DNA of 64,000 nt from Phycisphaerales bacterium (GTDB lineage Bacteria; Planctomycetota; Phycisphaerae; UBA1845; UTPLA1), in assembly GCA_020639075.1 (NCBI GenBank), contig JACKHI010000001.1, positions 62,001 through 126,000 on the forward strand. The letters are read 5' to 3'. Every line of letters starts with the position of its first letter. Within the stretch, counting starts at the first letter, position 1. The translations under genes and the position numbers were made by a program. The notes under the pieces are model-generated. The model was given only the letters and a program-made list of their open reading frames with translations. It had not been told where the DNA came from and did not search any database. Below are positions 20,201 through 28,963 of this stretch, one piece after another.

Positions 20201-22577
20201 TCGACGTGTTGCAGCTGACATCCACGTCAGGCAGCGCAAACGAGTTGTCCGTGAGGATCGGCGTGTCCAGCGTAATCGGCAAGGCGCCGCAGGCCGTATC
20301 ATTGACCGGCGGGAGGCCGAAGGTAAACGTCGTGTCCAGATCCTGCGTCGGGAAGGTGATCGTGGCGCTCGGATGGCCGATCATGAACCAATAGGTCTCG
20401 CCCGTCGTGACCTCCAGAATCATCGACTCATTGTTTGTGCAGGTCAGGAAACCCGCGGATCCGCATGTGGGTCCCTGATAGACCGTGATCGCAATATTCT
20501 GCGAGGAGGCCTCCTCGATTTTCAGAATACCGTCCGCCGTCGCCGTGTATTGGTAAAAGACCGCGAGCTTGGTGGAGGACGATCCGCTGCCGAGACACAG
20601 CGTAAACTCAATGTCGTCGCTTGCCGCGCGATTGTCCACGACGAAGTTGCCGCCTGCGCCGATATCCTGGGCCGTGCAAATCGTGTCGTTTGCGGGCGCC
20701 ATCAGCGGCTCAAATGAGAACGAGTATTCGAACGGCGTCGCCGTTGTCGGCGTGCTCGTCAAATCACTCGCCAGCAGGATCCAGTAGGACGAGCCGCCCA
20801 CGACCAGCGTTCCCTGGTTCGTGTCGCTTGTCGAGCAGAACTCCTCGGTCAAAGAGAAGCAGTTCAAGCCGCTGAAGACCGCGTGCATGGCGTTCTGACT
20901 GCCGGTTTCGCTCATCGTGATGATGCCGGTCGTCGGCGGTGTAAAGTTGAACCACACGCCGCGCCGCGCAAGGCCGCTCGGCGCACAGCTCGACACGAAG
21001 TCATCCTGTGCTGCAATGTTCTGAATCGTCGCGCTGTACGGCAGGTCGCCGACGGTCAGCACCGTCGCGTTGCTGCATTCGTCGTTGGCCGGAGCCGTCG
21101 CGAAATCGAATTCGAACGTCAGCACTTCCTTGCTGGAGTCGGTCGGACAACTGCTGCTTGTCGACGCCTCGCCGATGAGAATCCAATAGCGGATGCCGGC
21201 GGTCATCGGCACGAACCGGTTGTTCGTCGAGCTGTTCGTATAGCAGCCGCCTTCCGCCGACGTCATGCTGGTCAGCGAGTTACAGTCAGCGCCGGTGTAA
21301 ACAGAGATGGATGTCGTTTCGGGTCCGGACTCGGAAATGATCGCGTAGCCCGTGTCCGTCGCGTCGTAAACGTACCAGACGCCACGACGAATCAGATTCG
21401 TGCCGCTGTAGCAGCTGGGCTGGCCGTCGTCGGTGTCGTTTGTCAGCCGGACGTTGATGTCCGTGTCGATGAACGGCACGCTGTCGATCAATGTCGCATC
21501 AGCACAGAAATCGTTGGGCGGCGTGAAGTTCTCCACCAGGATCCGGGCGACGCCTGTGGATGTGCGGGTCTGATCGTCGACCAGCGTGACCAGGATTTCC
21601 CGGCCGATGCCGAGCGGCGCATTGGCCGGAACCGCATAATCGTACGAGTAGATACCATCGCTGGCGACTGCATCGCCATTCGTGCCGTCGTCAAAGAGCA
21701 TCTGGCTTGCCGAGCCGCCAAGTTGGGAAAGATCGGCAGTGACTGTACCGCCGGTGCTCGGAGCTCCGACACAAGTCGCCCGGCTGACCGTGATGAGCAA
21801 GTTGCTCGTGCCGCGGACGACGCTCTCGAAACCCGCCCCGGTCGGGAAGCAGGGGCCGATGGGCGCTGTCGTCAGGGCCACGGAAACGTCGACGCCGGAG
21901 TACGTGTTGGTCGAGTTTCGTGGATAGGGCTTGGCGACTTCGAAGTCGTTGAGATTGTTATCGGTGTCGATGGTTCCACCGCATTTTCGATAGAGCGAAA
22001 GCGAGGGATCATTCGTAAGCACTGCCGGAGCGGTTTCGCCGCAGTCGGCAACGCTGCTTCCCGTGATGCCCACGAAGTCGACGATTCCGTTCGAAACGAA
22101 ATCCGGGCAACCGCCGGTGAGCAGCGTCTGATGGTTGACAAGCGCGACTTTGCCGCCCGAGCTGATGAGGTTCGATGCCGTTGTGCCGGTTCGAGCATCA
22201 TCAGGCGTCACAGGGTACGGACCGCCATTGCTGAGCGGATCCGTCAACTGAATCAGGTAGTAACCGTTCGCTGGAATGCTGCCGGTCATGTTGACCGACT
22301 GCGTCCAAGTGGTGCCGTTTCGCGACGTCCATTGCACCGACCAGGTCGACAAGTCGACCGGGGCGCCGCCCGCGTTGTAGAGCTCGATGAAGTCGGCGTA
22401 GTAGGGGGCGGTGTTGAAATCGAACGCACCGCTTCCGCTGACACCACCTTGCGTGTAGACCTGGCTGATCCGTACTTGCGCGAATACGCTGGTGGCGCTA
22501 AGCAGACTGGCGATCGCACAGGCGAGCGCCAGACACCAGCACCTCGGGTTCGCAATCTTGTTTCTTCGATTTAGCAT
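17235..22577 (-). CDS. Giant secreted repeat protein: lamin-tail domain, ten ~130-residue repeats, dockerin-type C-terminus
   Basis: 1780 residues. After a signal peptide (LALACAIASLLSATSVFAQ) comes a lamin-tail-type domain (RISQVYTQGG ... DFIELYNAGG ... LSTWSVQW). An Ig/invasin-like stretch follows with FDDGTNGDAVASDGIYSY. Then come ten degenerate repeats of about 130 residues, each built as xPxNDxCxxA ... SC ... GVWYTYTPxxDC ... VFTGPxCxxLxxxxC ... GxxYWILVG. Paired cysteines recur, so disulfides are likely. The end has two dockerin-like loops, CPADMDGDQVIDGADIQRF and VVDTVVDGADVAAFVDLI. GAGGAGG lies ahead of the ATG at 22577. Probably an extracellular adhesin or scaffold. Confidence 0.86.
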   Translation of the reverse strand: MLNRRNKIANPRCWCLALACAIASLLSATSVFAQVRISQVYTQGGVSGSGAFDFNTAPYYADFIELYNAGGAPVDLSTWSVQWTSRNGTTWTQSVNMTGSIPANGYYLIQLTDPLSNGGPYPVTPDDARTGTTASNLISSGGKVALVNHQTLLTGGCPDFVSNGIVDFVGITGSSVADCGETAPAVLTNDPSLSLYRKCGGTIDTDNNLNDFEVAKPYPRNSTNTYSGVDVSVALTTAPIGPCFPTGAGFESVVRGTSNLLITVSRATCVGAPSTGGTVTADLSQLGGSASQMLFDDGTNGDAVASDGIYSYDYAVPANAPLGIGREILVTLVDDQTRTSTGVARILVENFTPPNDFCADATLIDSVPFIDTDINVRLTNDTDDGQPSCYSGTNLIRRGVWYVYDATDTGYAIISESGPETTSISVYTGADCNSLTSMTSAEGGCYTNSSTNNRFVPMTAGIRYWILIGEASTSSSCPTDSSKEVLTFEFDFATAPANDECSNATVLTVGDLPYSATIQNIAAQDDFVSSCAPSGLARRGVWFNFTPPTTGIITMSETGSQNAMHAVFSGLNCFSLTEEFCSTSDTNQGTLVVGGSSYWILLASDLTSTPTTATPFEYSFSFEPLMAPANDTICTAQDIGAGGNFVVDNRAASDDIEFTLCLGSGSSSTKLAVFYQYTATADGILKIEEASSQNIAITVYQGPTCGSAGFLTCTNNESMILEVTTGETYWFMIGHPSATITFPTQDLDTTFTFGLPPVNDTACGALPITLDTPILTDNSFALPDVDVSCNTSSATNVWHGVWYTYMPLTDCTAGLNEGSSQSAVMTVFTGPNCNDLTEYYCTDPDTDQYVDLYAGVQYWILVGMNSSSAPTVPSVDQEFTMSCNVPAPGDACPSATTIPSVPFSTLITDIGSLNANMPGGQCDDNFSVPGSMLYDSWHKYVATSECFSRITATPSSSFDIQMQIWEGPDCQNLSLVGCTNNLSSSTSSEVRNVHMQTGQTYWIQIGRTGTSTFGTTDVTLNIDCGPGPANDMPCDATVLTTFPFLDVVDITYASNDVWMSQIIPPFTTNFCGSTDPDESYYGIWYTYTATSNCSMIIEDVDVLDVAIGAFVGTCDNLTQIGCTGGASFETISIPLTQGEQYWFLISAFGFSQPVAPSGAVSAVFDCRMPPVNDTECNAIDLNMTGLPFFDAPDVAAATDDPPFLDSNCTSNSVPVAANGVWYTYTPPVDCTLTIDEGSGQNASIGLYEGVSCFGISEIECTSSETFSFGLTAGNTYWILMANNGPNPGMPTSEPMSIAFDCSQPTVNDEICDAIEILSTPFSNSQSIALATNDVPVSCNSSGGTEMTQKGVWYTYTPTSDCMALISETSSLNVAIAVFTGSSCDFAFESYCSATDHVGVPMFMGETYWIMFGIESTTPIVPSAALSVNFDCVPMTPPVNDLVCDATIINSLPYEEDVVISSATNDVDVSCNQESAVSVDLGVWYQYTPASNCTLIFGEPSANNAVWGIFTGPDCNSLNQVGCTISDTGTSIPLTGGTTYWILVGLDWNSNGTPPGIPGVPLNVFIDCAVAPANDTCETAEVVPGLPFLSSYNPLLATDGLPIASCDSTSATNMDKDVWFTWTAPGTCEITVDLQDTSPSFQYSQIVSVHAGPDCNNLVEVACRYNSGSTVLIPFSFVAQAGETYWFQNGVRTFGSTVGPTEFSLSGECVASCLTCPADMDGDQVIDGADIQRFTDCVIAANNGAPTATCECADIVVDTVVDGADVAAFVDLILQANPTCN

Positions 22578-23312
22578 CTGGGTCTTTTCCTCCTCGGTTT
22601 GAATATGACTTTGGCTCTATCATCCGCGTCGATTCGACAGTCGGATTACAGCGATTCTCAAGGCGTCACGGCGAGGATTCGCCGATCAACAACTTCACAA
22701 ATCACCACAGTCAAATGGTCGGTCTGGCTTGGTGTGATTCCTGGATCGAATGCAGCATTGATCCTGAACTGGGACGAGACGACAACAGCAGTCTTTGATG
22801 CAGTCACTGTAGATTTTTGTCCCCATCGACCCCCATTCAATGCGCATGATCAGCGTGAAGCGGGCCGAGCGTTCGAACGCAGTTGGAGCTTGCGTTCCGT
22901 CATGATAACGTTAAAGTAATAATCGCCGAGAATCAATGGTTTGGTGCGTGGTTCGCCGCGGGATTTGCGGGTTTTTTTCGTTCCCAGCGACGAAGCGGAC
23001 CTTGCCCAAACGCCCGGCTGTCGAGCCGTTCCGGACGACTGGAGACTTGGCGGCATCGAGGCCGCGGCGCGTCGTTCGTCGTCGAGGCGCCATCGTTCCG
23101 AAAGGAGTGCTGGGCGTGCTCGTTTCGGATGGATGCGGGGGATTTTTTTGCCCGGCGATCCCTCGAATCGCGACATGCACTGCAGGGCGTTTTCGGTACG
23201 CCAAAATCCGCGCCGACGGCAGGATTTTGGATCGGGCTTCGACCAGAAACTACAATCCAATTGCCGTCGGCGACCGCACCCGTCCCCGCATCGGGACACA
23301 GGGGAATCCACC
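22578..23312. other. Gene-free stretch
   Basis: About 735 bases with no credible gene. It contains the leader of the minus-strand giant gene (first ~100 bases upstream of 22577) and the leader of the plus-strand gene at 23313. Poly-T runs occur near 22970-22978 and 23143-23150 but without stems. No structured RNA was recognised. Confidence 0.5.
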
Positions 23313-23687
23313 GTGAATCGAGTCAAGATCGCCGTAGGTGTCGTGGCCCTGCTGGCCGCTGTCGCCATTTTCTGGATGAACAGCGGCGGGGCGGATCCGA
23401 TCCCCGACACGCCCGAAACGTCGACGCATTGGATGTGCCACGCCTGCAAACAGGTATTCACGCTGACGGCCGCGGAGGCGGCGCGAGAAGAGGCGCGAGC
23501 CGGTGGTCCGTCGCCGCTCTACTGCCCCGCTTGCTCCGTCAAGGAGGCCTATCGCGTCGCCCAATGCGATACGTGCGGTTCGTACTACTTTTCCAGCGAC
23601 GTGCCGGGCAGTCTTGGGCGATGCGAAGTGTGCTTTCCGGACAAGCCGCGCGAAAGACCGAAGGATGAATCGCCGCCTTCGTTATAA
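23313..23687 (+). CDS. Membrane-anchored zinc-knuckle protein
   Basis: 124 residues. An N-terminal membrane anchor (KIAVGVVALLAAVAIFWM) is followed by four Cys pairs: CHAC, CPAC, CDTC and CEVC, enough for two zinc sites. Start is a GTG at 23313 with AGGGGA about 7 bases ahead. It is followed closely by the pseudopilin gene in the same direction, a pairing that suggests a role in envelope or secretion functions. No family name can be given. Confidence 0.7.
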   Translation: MNRVKIAVGVVALLAAVAIFWMNSGGADPIPDTPETSTHWMCHACKQVFTLTAAEAAREEARAGGPSPLYCPACSVKEAYRVAQCDTCGSYYFSSDVPGSLGRCEVCFPDKPRERPKDESPPSL

Positions 23688-23781
23688 GAGGTAGTGTGGT
23701 TCGCGCCGTGCGTCCTGGAATATTCCGGCGCCTGCACGAGTTTGAGTGATGGGTAAATCCGTCTCGATTGAGGACGAACCA

Positions 23782-24696
23782 ATGAACCCCCAATGCAGCC
23801 CAGATCGTGCGAAGTCTGCATTCACCTTGATTGAGTTGCTTGTCGTCATTGCGATCATCGCGCTGATGATCTCGATCCTCCTGCCGTCGCTCACGAGGGC
23901 GCGCGAACGCGGACGAGTCGCCTATTGCCTTTCGAACCAGCGGCAGATTGCCGCCGGCTGCGCGGCGTATCTGCAGGATGTCGAAAACTCGACGACGCCT
24001 TACCTGCCTTGGTACGTCGTGCCGCCGCTTTACCCTTCCGTGAATCTCATAACGCCGTGGATCTTTGCGGGCATCAAGGCGCCGAAGCCTGCCGAGTGGG
24101 CAGGCAGCCCGCCGAAGATTGCCGATTCCTCCGTCTATCGGGCAGAGGAACGCTACGTGAACAAGTACATCACGGGCGTCATCAGCGAATCCGGGCAAAA
24201 CAGCGTGTTCCGTTGCCCCAGCGATCGCACTCACAAGACCGCGATCATCGGGCAGGCGGCGGTCTTTACCGAGGAGGACAGAGTCAGCTCCTTCGAGGCG
24301 AACGGCAACAGTTATACGCTCAATACCCGATGGGCCCAGGGCTACGGCTGGCTATCGGGGACGGACTTCAGCCCGACCGAGATTTTTCAGAGCACCTGGA
24401 ATCGAGAGGCGTACGCACGGCGGTTGACGCGGCACATCATCGGCGGTGGGTCTTCGCGCTTCGTCCTCGTGCCCGAACAGGGGTTCTATAGCGCGACATA
24501 CAGGGCCGGTCCGACCGTGAACGACAATCTCGCCATGCCGCAGCGGCACGGCTGGCACAAGGAATTCTCGAAGTGGTCGCTTGGATTTGCCGACGGTCAT
24601 GCCGAGTATCGGTACTACGATACGCGCCTGTCGATTACGCCTGATGCGACGATCTGGCAGCCGAATTGGACGACGGCGGACGGATTGCCGCAATAG
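23782..24696 (+). CDS. Type II secretion-type pseudopilin (prepilin N-terminal domain, DG motif)
   Basis: 304 residues. Prepilin cleavage/methylation segment: SAFTLIELLVVIAIIALMIS, followed by a globular domain with two Cys and the FADGHAEYRYYD motif near the end, as in the large planctomycete pseudopilin family. A prepilin peptidase would cut before Phe, and the helix would pack in a pseudopilus. The ATG at 23782 is preceded by AGGA (7-base spacing); the upstream ATG at 23746 is in frame but less likely. Many such genes exist per planctomycete genome, so its exact role is open. Confidence 0.88.
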   Translation: MNPQCSPDRAKSAFTLIELLVVIAIIALMISILLPSLTRARERGRVAYCLSNQRQIAAGCAAYLQDVENSTTPYLPWYVVPPLYPSVNLITPWIFAGIKAPKPAEWAGSPPKIADSSVYRAEERYVNKYITGVISESGQNSVFRCPSDRTHKTAIIGQAAVFTEEDRVSSFEANGNSYTLNTRWAQGYGWLSGTDFSPTEIFQSTWNREAYARRLTRHIIGGGSSRFVLVPEQGFYSATYRAGPTVNDNLAMPQRHGWHKEFSKWSLGFADGHAEYRYYDTRLSITPDATIWQPNWTTADGLPQ

Positions 24697-24730
24697 TGAA
24701 TTCCAGCTGCCCCGTCCGCACGATTTGAGG

Positions 24731-25471
24731 TCACGCAAAGCCGCCGTTCGCGCGCAACACCTGTCCATTGACCCATGCGCCGTCCGGACCAGCGAGAAAC
24801 GACACGACGCCTTCGATGTCTTCTGGTTGGCCCAGTCGCTCCAGCGGCGGCGCCTTACTCAGCTTCTCCACCAACTCATCACTTTTTCCTCTGAGGAAAA
24901 GCTCTGTCGCGACGGGCCCGGGGGCGATGGCGTTGACAGTGACATTCCGACCGCGCAACTCGTTCGCCAGCACGCGGACGAGTCCCTCGACGGCAAGTTT
25001 CGACGCAATATAAGGTCCGTAGCCCGGCAACGAGACCGCGACGACGCTGCTGGAAAAGGCAATGATGCGACCGCCCTTTGCAATACGATTGGCTGAATGA
25101 TGCAACACGAGGAACGTCCCGCGGAGGTTTGTTGCCACGATCTCGTCAAATGTGTCGAGAGCAAATTGTGCAATCGGCGCGTTGGTCATGATGGCTGCGG
25201 CATTCACGACGACGTCGACCCCGCCGAATGCGCGAGTCGTCGCGTCGAAAAGCGCCTCGACATCCGACGCGACGGAGATATCCGCCCTGACGGCGATCGC
25301 CCGACCGCCGTTCGCCTCGATCTCATTCGCAATTTCCGCTGCGCGCGCTTCGTTCCCGGCGTAATGAACGCTCACTGCAAAGCCGTCACGTGCGAGCCGC
25401 AAGGCGGCGTTTCGCCCGATGCCGCCGGAAGCGCCGGTCACAATCGCGGACCTGAGTCGATTGCCGTTCAT
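24731..25471 (-). CDS. Short-chain dehydrogenase/reductase
   Basis: 246 residues, classical SDR size. Cofactor motif TGASGGIGRNAA, VVVNAAAIM in place of NNAG, Ser in IIAFSSSVVAV, and active-site YGPYIASKLAVE (Tyr-x-x-x-Lys). The C-terminus closes with EDIEGVVSFLAGPDGAWVNGQVL. It probably reduces a carbonyl with NAD(P)H; the substrate is unknown. The ATG at 25471 is preceded by GGAG. It lies 74 bases past the RND pump gene in the same direction and may be the last gene of the TetR-controlled operon, which would fit detoxification of a reactive compound. Confidence 0.9.
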   Translation of the reverse strand: MNGNRLRSAIVTGASGGIGRNAALRLARDGFAVSVHYAGNEARAAEIANEIEANGGRAIAVRADISVASDVEALFDATTRAFGGVDVVVNAAAIMTNAPIAQFALDTFDEIVATNLRGTFLVLHHSANRIAKGGRIIAFSSSVVAVSLPGYGPYIASKLAVEGLVRVLANELRGRNVTVNAIAPGPVATELFLRGKSDELVEKLSKAPPLERLGQPEDIEGVVSFLAGPDGAWVNGQVLRANGGFA

Positions 25472-25545
25472 TCGCCTGACTCCTATTTGACCGAATTTTA
25501 ACATCGCTTATTGACGAACCTGCGGATTTATTCCCGATCGATGGA

Positions 25546-28500
25546 TCACGACGCGCGCTCCGCCACGAGTCCACCGGCGGGTTGCAGGTATGTCCGCATT
25601 ATCTCTGTCAATTCAAACGTGACGCTGAGGACGACCGGCACGAGGAAGAGCGTGAAGACGGTCGACACGGCCAGTCCGCCAACGACAACGGCGCCGAGGC
25701 CGCGATAGAGCTCGCTTCCGGAACCTGGCATCAGCACCAGCGGCAACATGCCGCCGACGCTCGTCAACGTGCTCATCAGGATCGGTCGCACCCGGCTTTG
25801 AACGGCCTGCACGATCGCATCGCCGGGCGAAGGTCGTTCGGCGGGGGGTACACTCGGATCGTTCAAGAGGTTCAGTGTTTGGTGAACAATCAGGATCGCA
25901 TTGTTCACGACGACGCCTGCCAGGATGACGAATCCGAGGATTGTCAGAACGTCCATGTTCTGCACTGGCATGTACCGATCGGCGAGCGACCAGTGATGGA
26001 CCAGCGAGAGTCCGATGAAGCCTCCCAGCGTGGCCAGCGGCACCGAAACGAGAATGACCAGCGGATACGTCCAGCTCTGGAAGAGTACGACCATCAACAG
26101 ATACACGACGAACAGCGCCAGAAAGAGCGAACTCGTCAGGGCGCCGGTAATCGAACCGTCACCAAGCAGGGCCTTGCGAATGGCAGCGAGATTGCCCGCC
26201 GTGCCGGCTTGATTGACCACGACGGAGGGGGAGATGGCCCCGTCTTTGCGCAGTTGAGCGACAATTTCGCTCACCCGATTGACAGCCGTTTCCAGCGGCA
26301 GCTCGGCCGGCGGCGTGAACTGAAGCGTGACGGCTCGCTGTCGCGACACGTGTTTCACGCGGGCGGGCTCTCGAACGTGCCGAACATCGGCGAGCGACTC
26401 CAGGTCGACAGTGCTGCCGTTGGGTGTCGCCAATGGTGCATTCAGCATCGCCTCGATCGGATTCGGTCGTAGTGCTGCAGGGGAGATGATCTTCAAATCC
26501 TTCAGCTCGCTGCCCAGCTGAAACTGCCGCGGGAGAATCAACCCGTCTCCATTGGCGGCCACAGCGTATCCGACGTCGCGCCGTGCCATGCCGAGATCTC
26601 GCAGCCTTTCGTCGTTCGGCGTGATTCGCAATTCAGGCGTCGGCAGCATGAAATTCGCCGGCTCCGGCCGGACCGTTCGTGCGCCAAATTCCTTGAACAA
26701 TGCAAACATCAGCGCACTGGCCGATGTGTTTACCTGATCCAGATCGCTGCTGATGACGTCAATTTTGATCGCGGAACCCGATTGACCTCCGTTGCGGAAC
26801 AGTGGGAACTGGAACGTAAGGCCGATGACGTCCGGTGCGGCGTGCCCGCTGACTGCCTGATCGAACAGGCTGACGACGTCGACGATTTTCTTGGCGTCTT
26901 TGGCGATGCCGGCGTGGAAGACAGATCCATCGCGGCCCACGAGGAAGTACTGTTCCAACTCGGGCGGCAGAATCTGTTCTCCATTTGGCAATGTGATGGG
27001 GTGGCGTCGATCCTCGCCCGCCGGGATCTTGTCCGGGCTGGCGGACTCCGCCTGGAACTTCTGGTCCGTCAACTCCCATGAAGGCCGAATCGTCGTTTCC
27101 AGTCGATCCCCGATCTTCGAGAGCTGATCGATGTTGTACCCCGGCGGGGGAATCAGCGCGCCGAATACGATGTTGCGATTTCCGCGCGGCAGGTAGTCCA
27201 TCGGCGGCATCAGGGCGGCAATACCCAACGTCGTCACTAGTGCGAAGATGGCAATCGTCGCAAGCCGAATGCTCCATCCGCTGTTGAGCCGCTGAATCAG
27301 GGCGCCGATGATCGCGGGAAGATCGGAGGCTTTTCGCAGGAAAAGTCGGAGCCTCGCGAATCGCCCCACGGGTTGGTTCGAGCCGGCGGATTCGTCCAAG
27401 CGCTTCGGCTGCTGCAGAAGCAGGGCGGCTGCGGATGGAATGACTGTAATCGATACGATCATGCTCAGTCCGACGGCGGCCATGATGGCGAGCGCGATGT
27501 CTCGGAAGAGCTGTCCCGCCGTCTCTTCGATCAACAGGATCGGGAAGAACACGACGATCGTCGTCGCCGTCGACGCCACGACGGCGCCGGCGACTTCGCG
27601 CGTGGCGTCGATCGTCGCCGCTCGAACGCGCTTTCCCATTTCCAGATGCCGGAAGATGTTCTCGATCACGACGATGGCATTATCGACCACCATGCCCGTC
27701 GCGAAGGCGATGCCCGCGAGCGAGATGATATTCAGCGAGCGTCCCATACCGACCATCACGGCGAGCGAAGTAATGACGGAGATCGGAATCGCGATGGCGA
27801 TGATGCCAATCGTTCGAATCGAACGCAGGAATAGCAGCAATGTGATGATCGCCAGTGCGCCGCCGACGTAGATGTTGCTCTTGACGAGTTCGATCGCGTC
27901 GTTCACGTACGACGACGCGTCGTAGGTCTGGACCATTTCCAGCGTGCCGTCGAGGCCAAGTCGCTTGGCCTCCTGTTCGAGCAGTCCGCCCGGCGCATTC
28001 AGCGACGCGACTTCCGCCTTGATGGCGTTCATCGTCTCGAGCAGGTTCGCACCGTGCGAGAGCTGGTAGTTCATGAATGGCATCAGCACACCGCGGGCCC
28101 GGACCCATTGCGTCAGCTCCTTGAACGTCGGCACGATTTCCGCAACGTCGCCCAGGTAAACGGGGCCGGCCGCATCGCGGCGGATCACCATCTCCGCGAC
28201 ATGCGCCGGATCGTGAAACCTCCCGACGGCGCGCACGCGAATGTCGTTCTTTCCTTCCGGCAACAGGCCGCCCGAGTAGTTTTCGTTCGTAACCTGAATA
28301 GCCTGAACCAGCTCCGCATACGTGATGCCGCGCTGCGCCAGCGCCGTCGGGTCAACGCGGATCTGCACCTCCGCCTCGCGAGCGCCCGCGATGCCCACCT
28401 GCGAAACGCCCGGAATCCTCTCGAATCTCGGCTTCAATCGCCGATTCATGAAGTCGTAGAGCGTTGTTGCGTCGAATTTCGTATCCGTCGAGCTGAGGCC

Positions 28501-28926
28501 GATCCACGCGATGTAGTCGACCGACTCCGGATCGACATCCTCGATCACCGGCTTGTCGACGCCCGTGGGATAGCCCGGCACTTCGCTGAGCTTCTGATCG
28601 ACTTCCGCGACGGCGCTGCCGATATTCGTCCCCGTCAGGAATTCGAGACGGATGCTGCCCTGTCCCGCCTGGCTGACGCTCGTCATGGACACGAGCCCCG
28701 TCAGTTCGCTGAGTCGCTCTTCCTGCTGCTCGATCACGTCGGATTCGATTTCCTCGGGCGACGCGTTTTCCCAATGCGTCGTGACGGAGATGACGACGGA
28801 GTCGACCGTCGGGGTCATCTGAATCGGGACGTGCGAACCGGCGAGGATACCCGACATCACGGCGAGAATGACGCCGACGGTGATCGTGATGGGCTGCTTG
28901 ACGGCAATTTCGATCAGGCTGTTCAT
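25546..28926 (-). CDS. RND multidrug efflux pump, HAE1 family
   Basis: About 1126 residues, slightly longer than most HAE1 pumps. It begins NSLIEIAVKQPITITVGVIL (first membrane helix), then the porter domain, then membrane blocks such as SVITSLAVMVGMGRSLNIIS and GMVVDNAIVVIENIFRHLE. The acidic charged motif of helix 4 is recognisable. The second half repeats the plan (VFQSWTYPLVILVSVPLATLGG, VVNNAILIVHQTLNLL). It sits in the inner membrane and exports small toxic compounds by proton antiport. The adaptor gene lies directly upstream; an outer-membrane channel gene is not adjacent. The ATG at 28926 fits the family start; a TTG at 28950 is also in frame. Confidence 0.94.
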   Translation of the reverse strand: MNSLIEIAVKQPITITVGVILAVMSGILAGSHVPIQMTPTVDSVVISVTTHWENASPEEIESDVIEQQEERLSELTGLVSMTSVSQAGQGSIRLEFLTGTNIGSAVAEVDQKLSEVPGYPTGVDKPVIEDVDPESVDYIAWIGLSSTDTKFDATTLYDFMNRRLKPRFERIPGVSQVGIAGAREAEVQIRVDPTALAQRGITYAELVQAIQVTNENYSGGLLPEGKNDIRVRAVGRFHDPAHVAEMVIRRDAAGPVYLGDVAEIVPTFKELTQWVRARGVLMPFMNYQLSHGANLLETMNAIKAEVASLNAPGGLLEQEAKRLGLDGTLEMVQTYDASSYVNDAIELVKSNIYVGGALAIITLLLFLRSIRTIGIIAIAIPISVITSLAVMVGMGRSLNIISLAGIAFATGMVVDNAIVVIENIFRHLEMGKRVRAATIDATREVAGAVVASTATTIVVFFPILLIEETAGQLFRDIALAIMAAVGLSMIVSITVIPSAAALLLQQPKRLDESAGSNQPVGRFARLRLFLRKASDLPAIIGALIQRLNSGWSIRLATIAIFALVTTLGIAALMPPMDYLPRGNRNIVFGALIPPPGYNIDQLSKIGDRLETTIRPSWELTDQKFQAESASPDKIPAGEDRRHPITLPNGEQILPPELEQYFLVGRDGSVFHAGIAKDAKKIVDVVSLFDQAVSGHAAPDVIGLTFQFPLFRNGGQSGSAIKIDVISSDLDQVNTSASALMFALFKEFGARTVRPEPANFMLPTPELRITPNDERLRDLGMARRDVGYAVAANGDGLILPRQFQLGSELKDLKIISPAALRPNPIEAMLNAPLATPNGSTVDLESLADVRHVREPARVKHVSRQRAVTLQFTPPAELPLETAVNRVSEIVAQLRKDGAISPSVVVNQAGTAGNLAAIRKALLGDGSITGALTSSLFLALFVVYLLMVVLFQSWTYPLVILVSVPLATLGGFIGLSLVHHWSLADRYMPVQNMDVLTILGFVILAGVVVNNAILIVHQTLNLLNDPSVPPAERPSPGDAIVQAVQSRVRPILMSTLTSVGGMLPLVLMPGSGSELYRGLGAVVVGGLAVSTVFTLFLVPVVLSVTFELTEIMRTYLQPAGGLVAERAS

Positions 28927-28963
28927 GACAGTAGCATCCAGTCGGCGCAATGAAGCCCGGACA

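Noticed and set aside
20883..22574. 563-codon plus-strand frame
   Set aside because: Antisense to the N-terminal part of the 1780-residue gene, which has signal peptide, repeats and ribosome-binding site.
22850..23668. Overlapping frames before the zinc-knuckle gene
   Set aside because: Arg/Ser-rich in both strands, no signatures, no ribosome-binding site; the true gene starts at the GTG at 23313.
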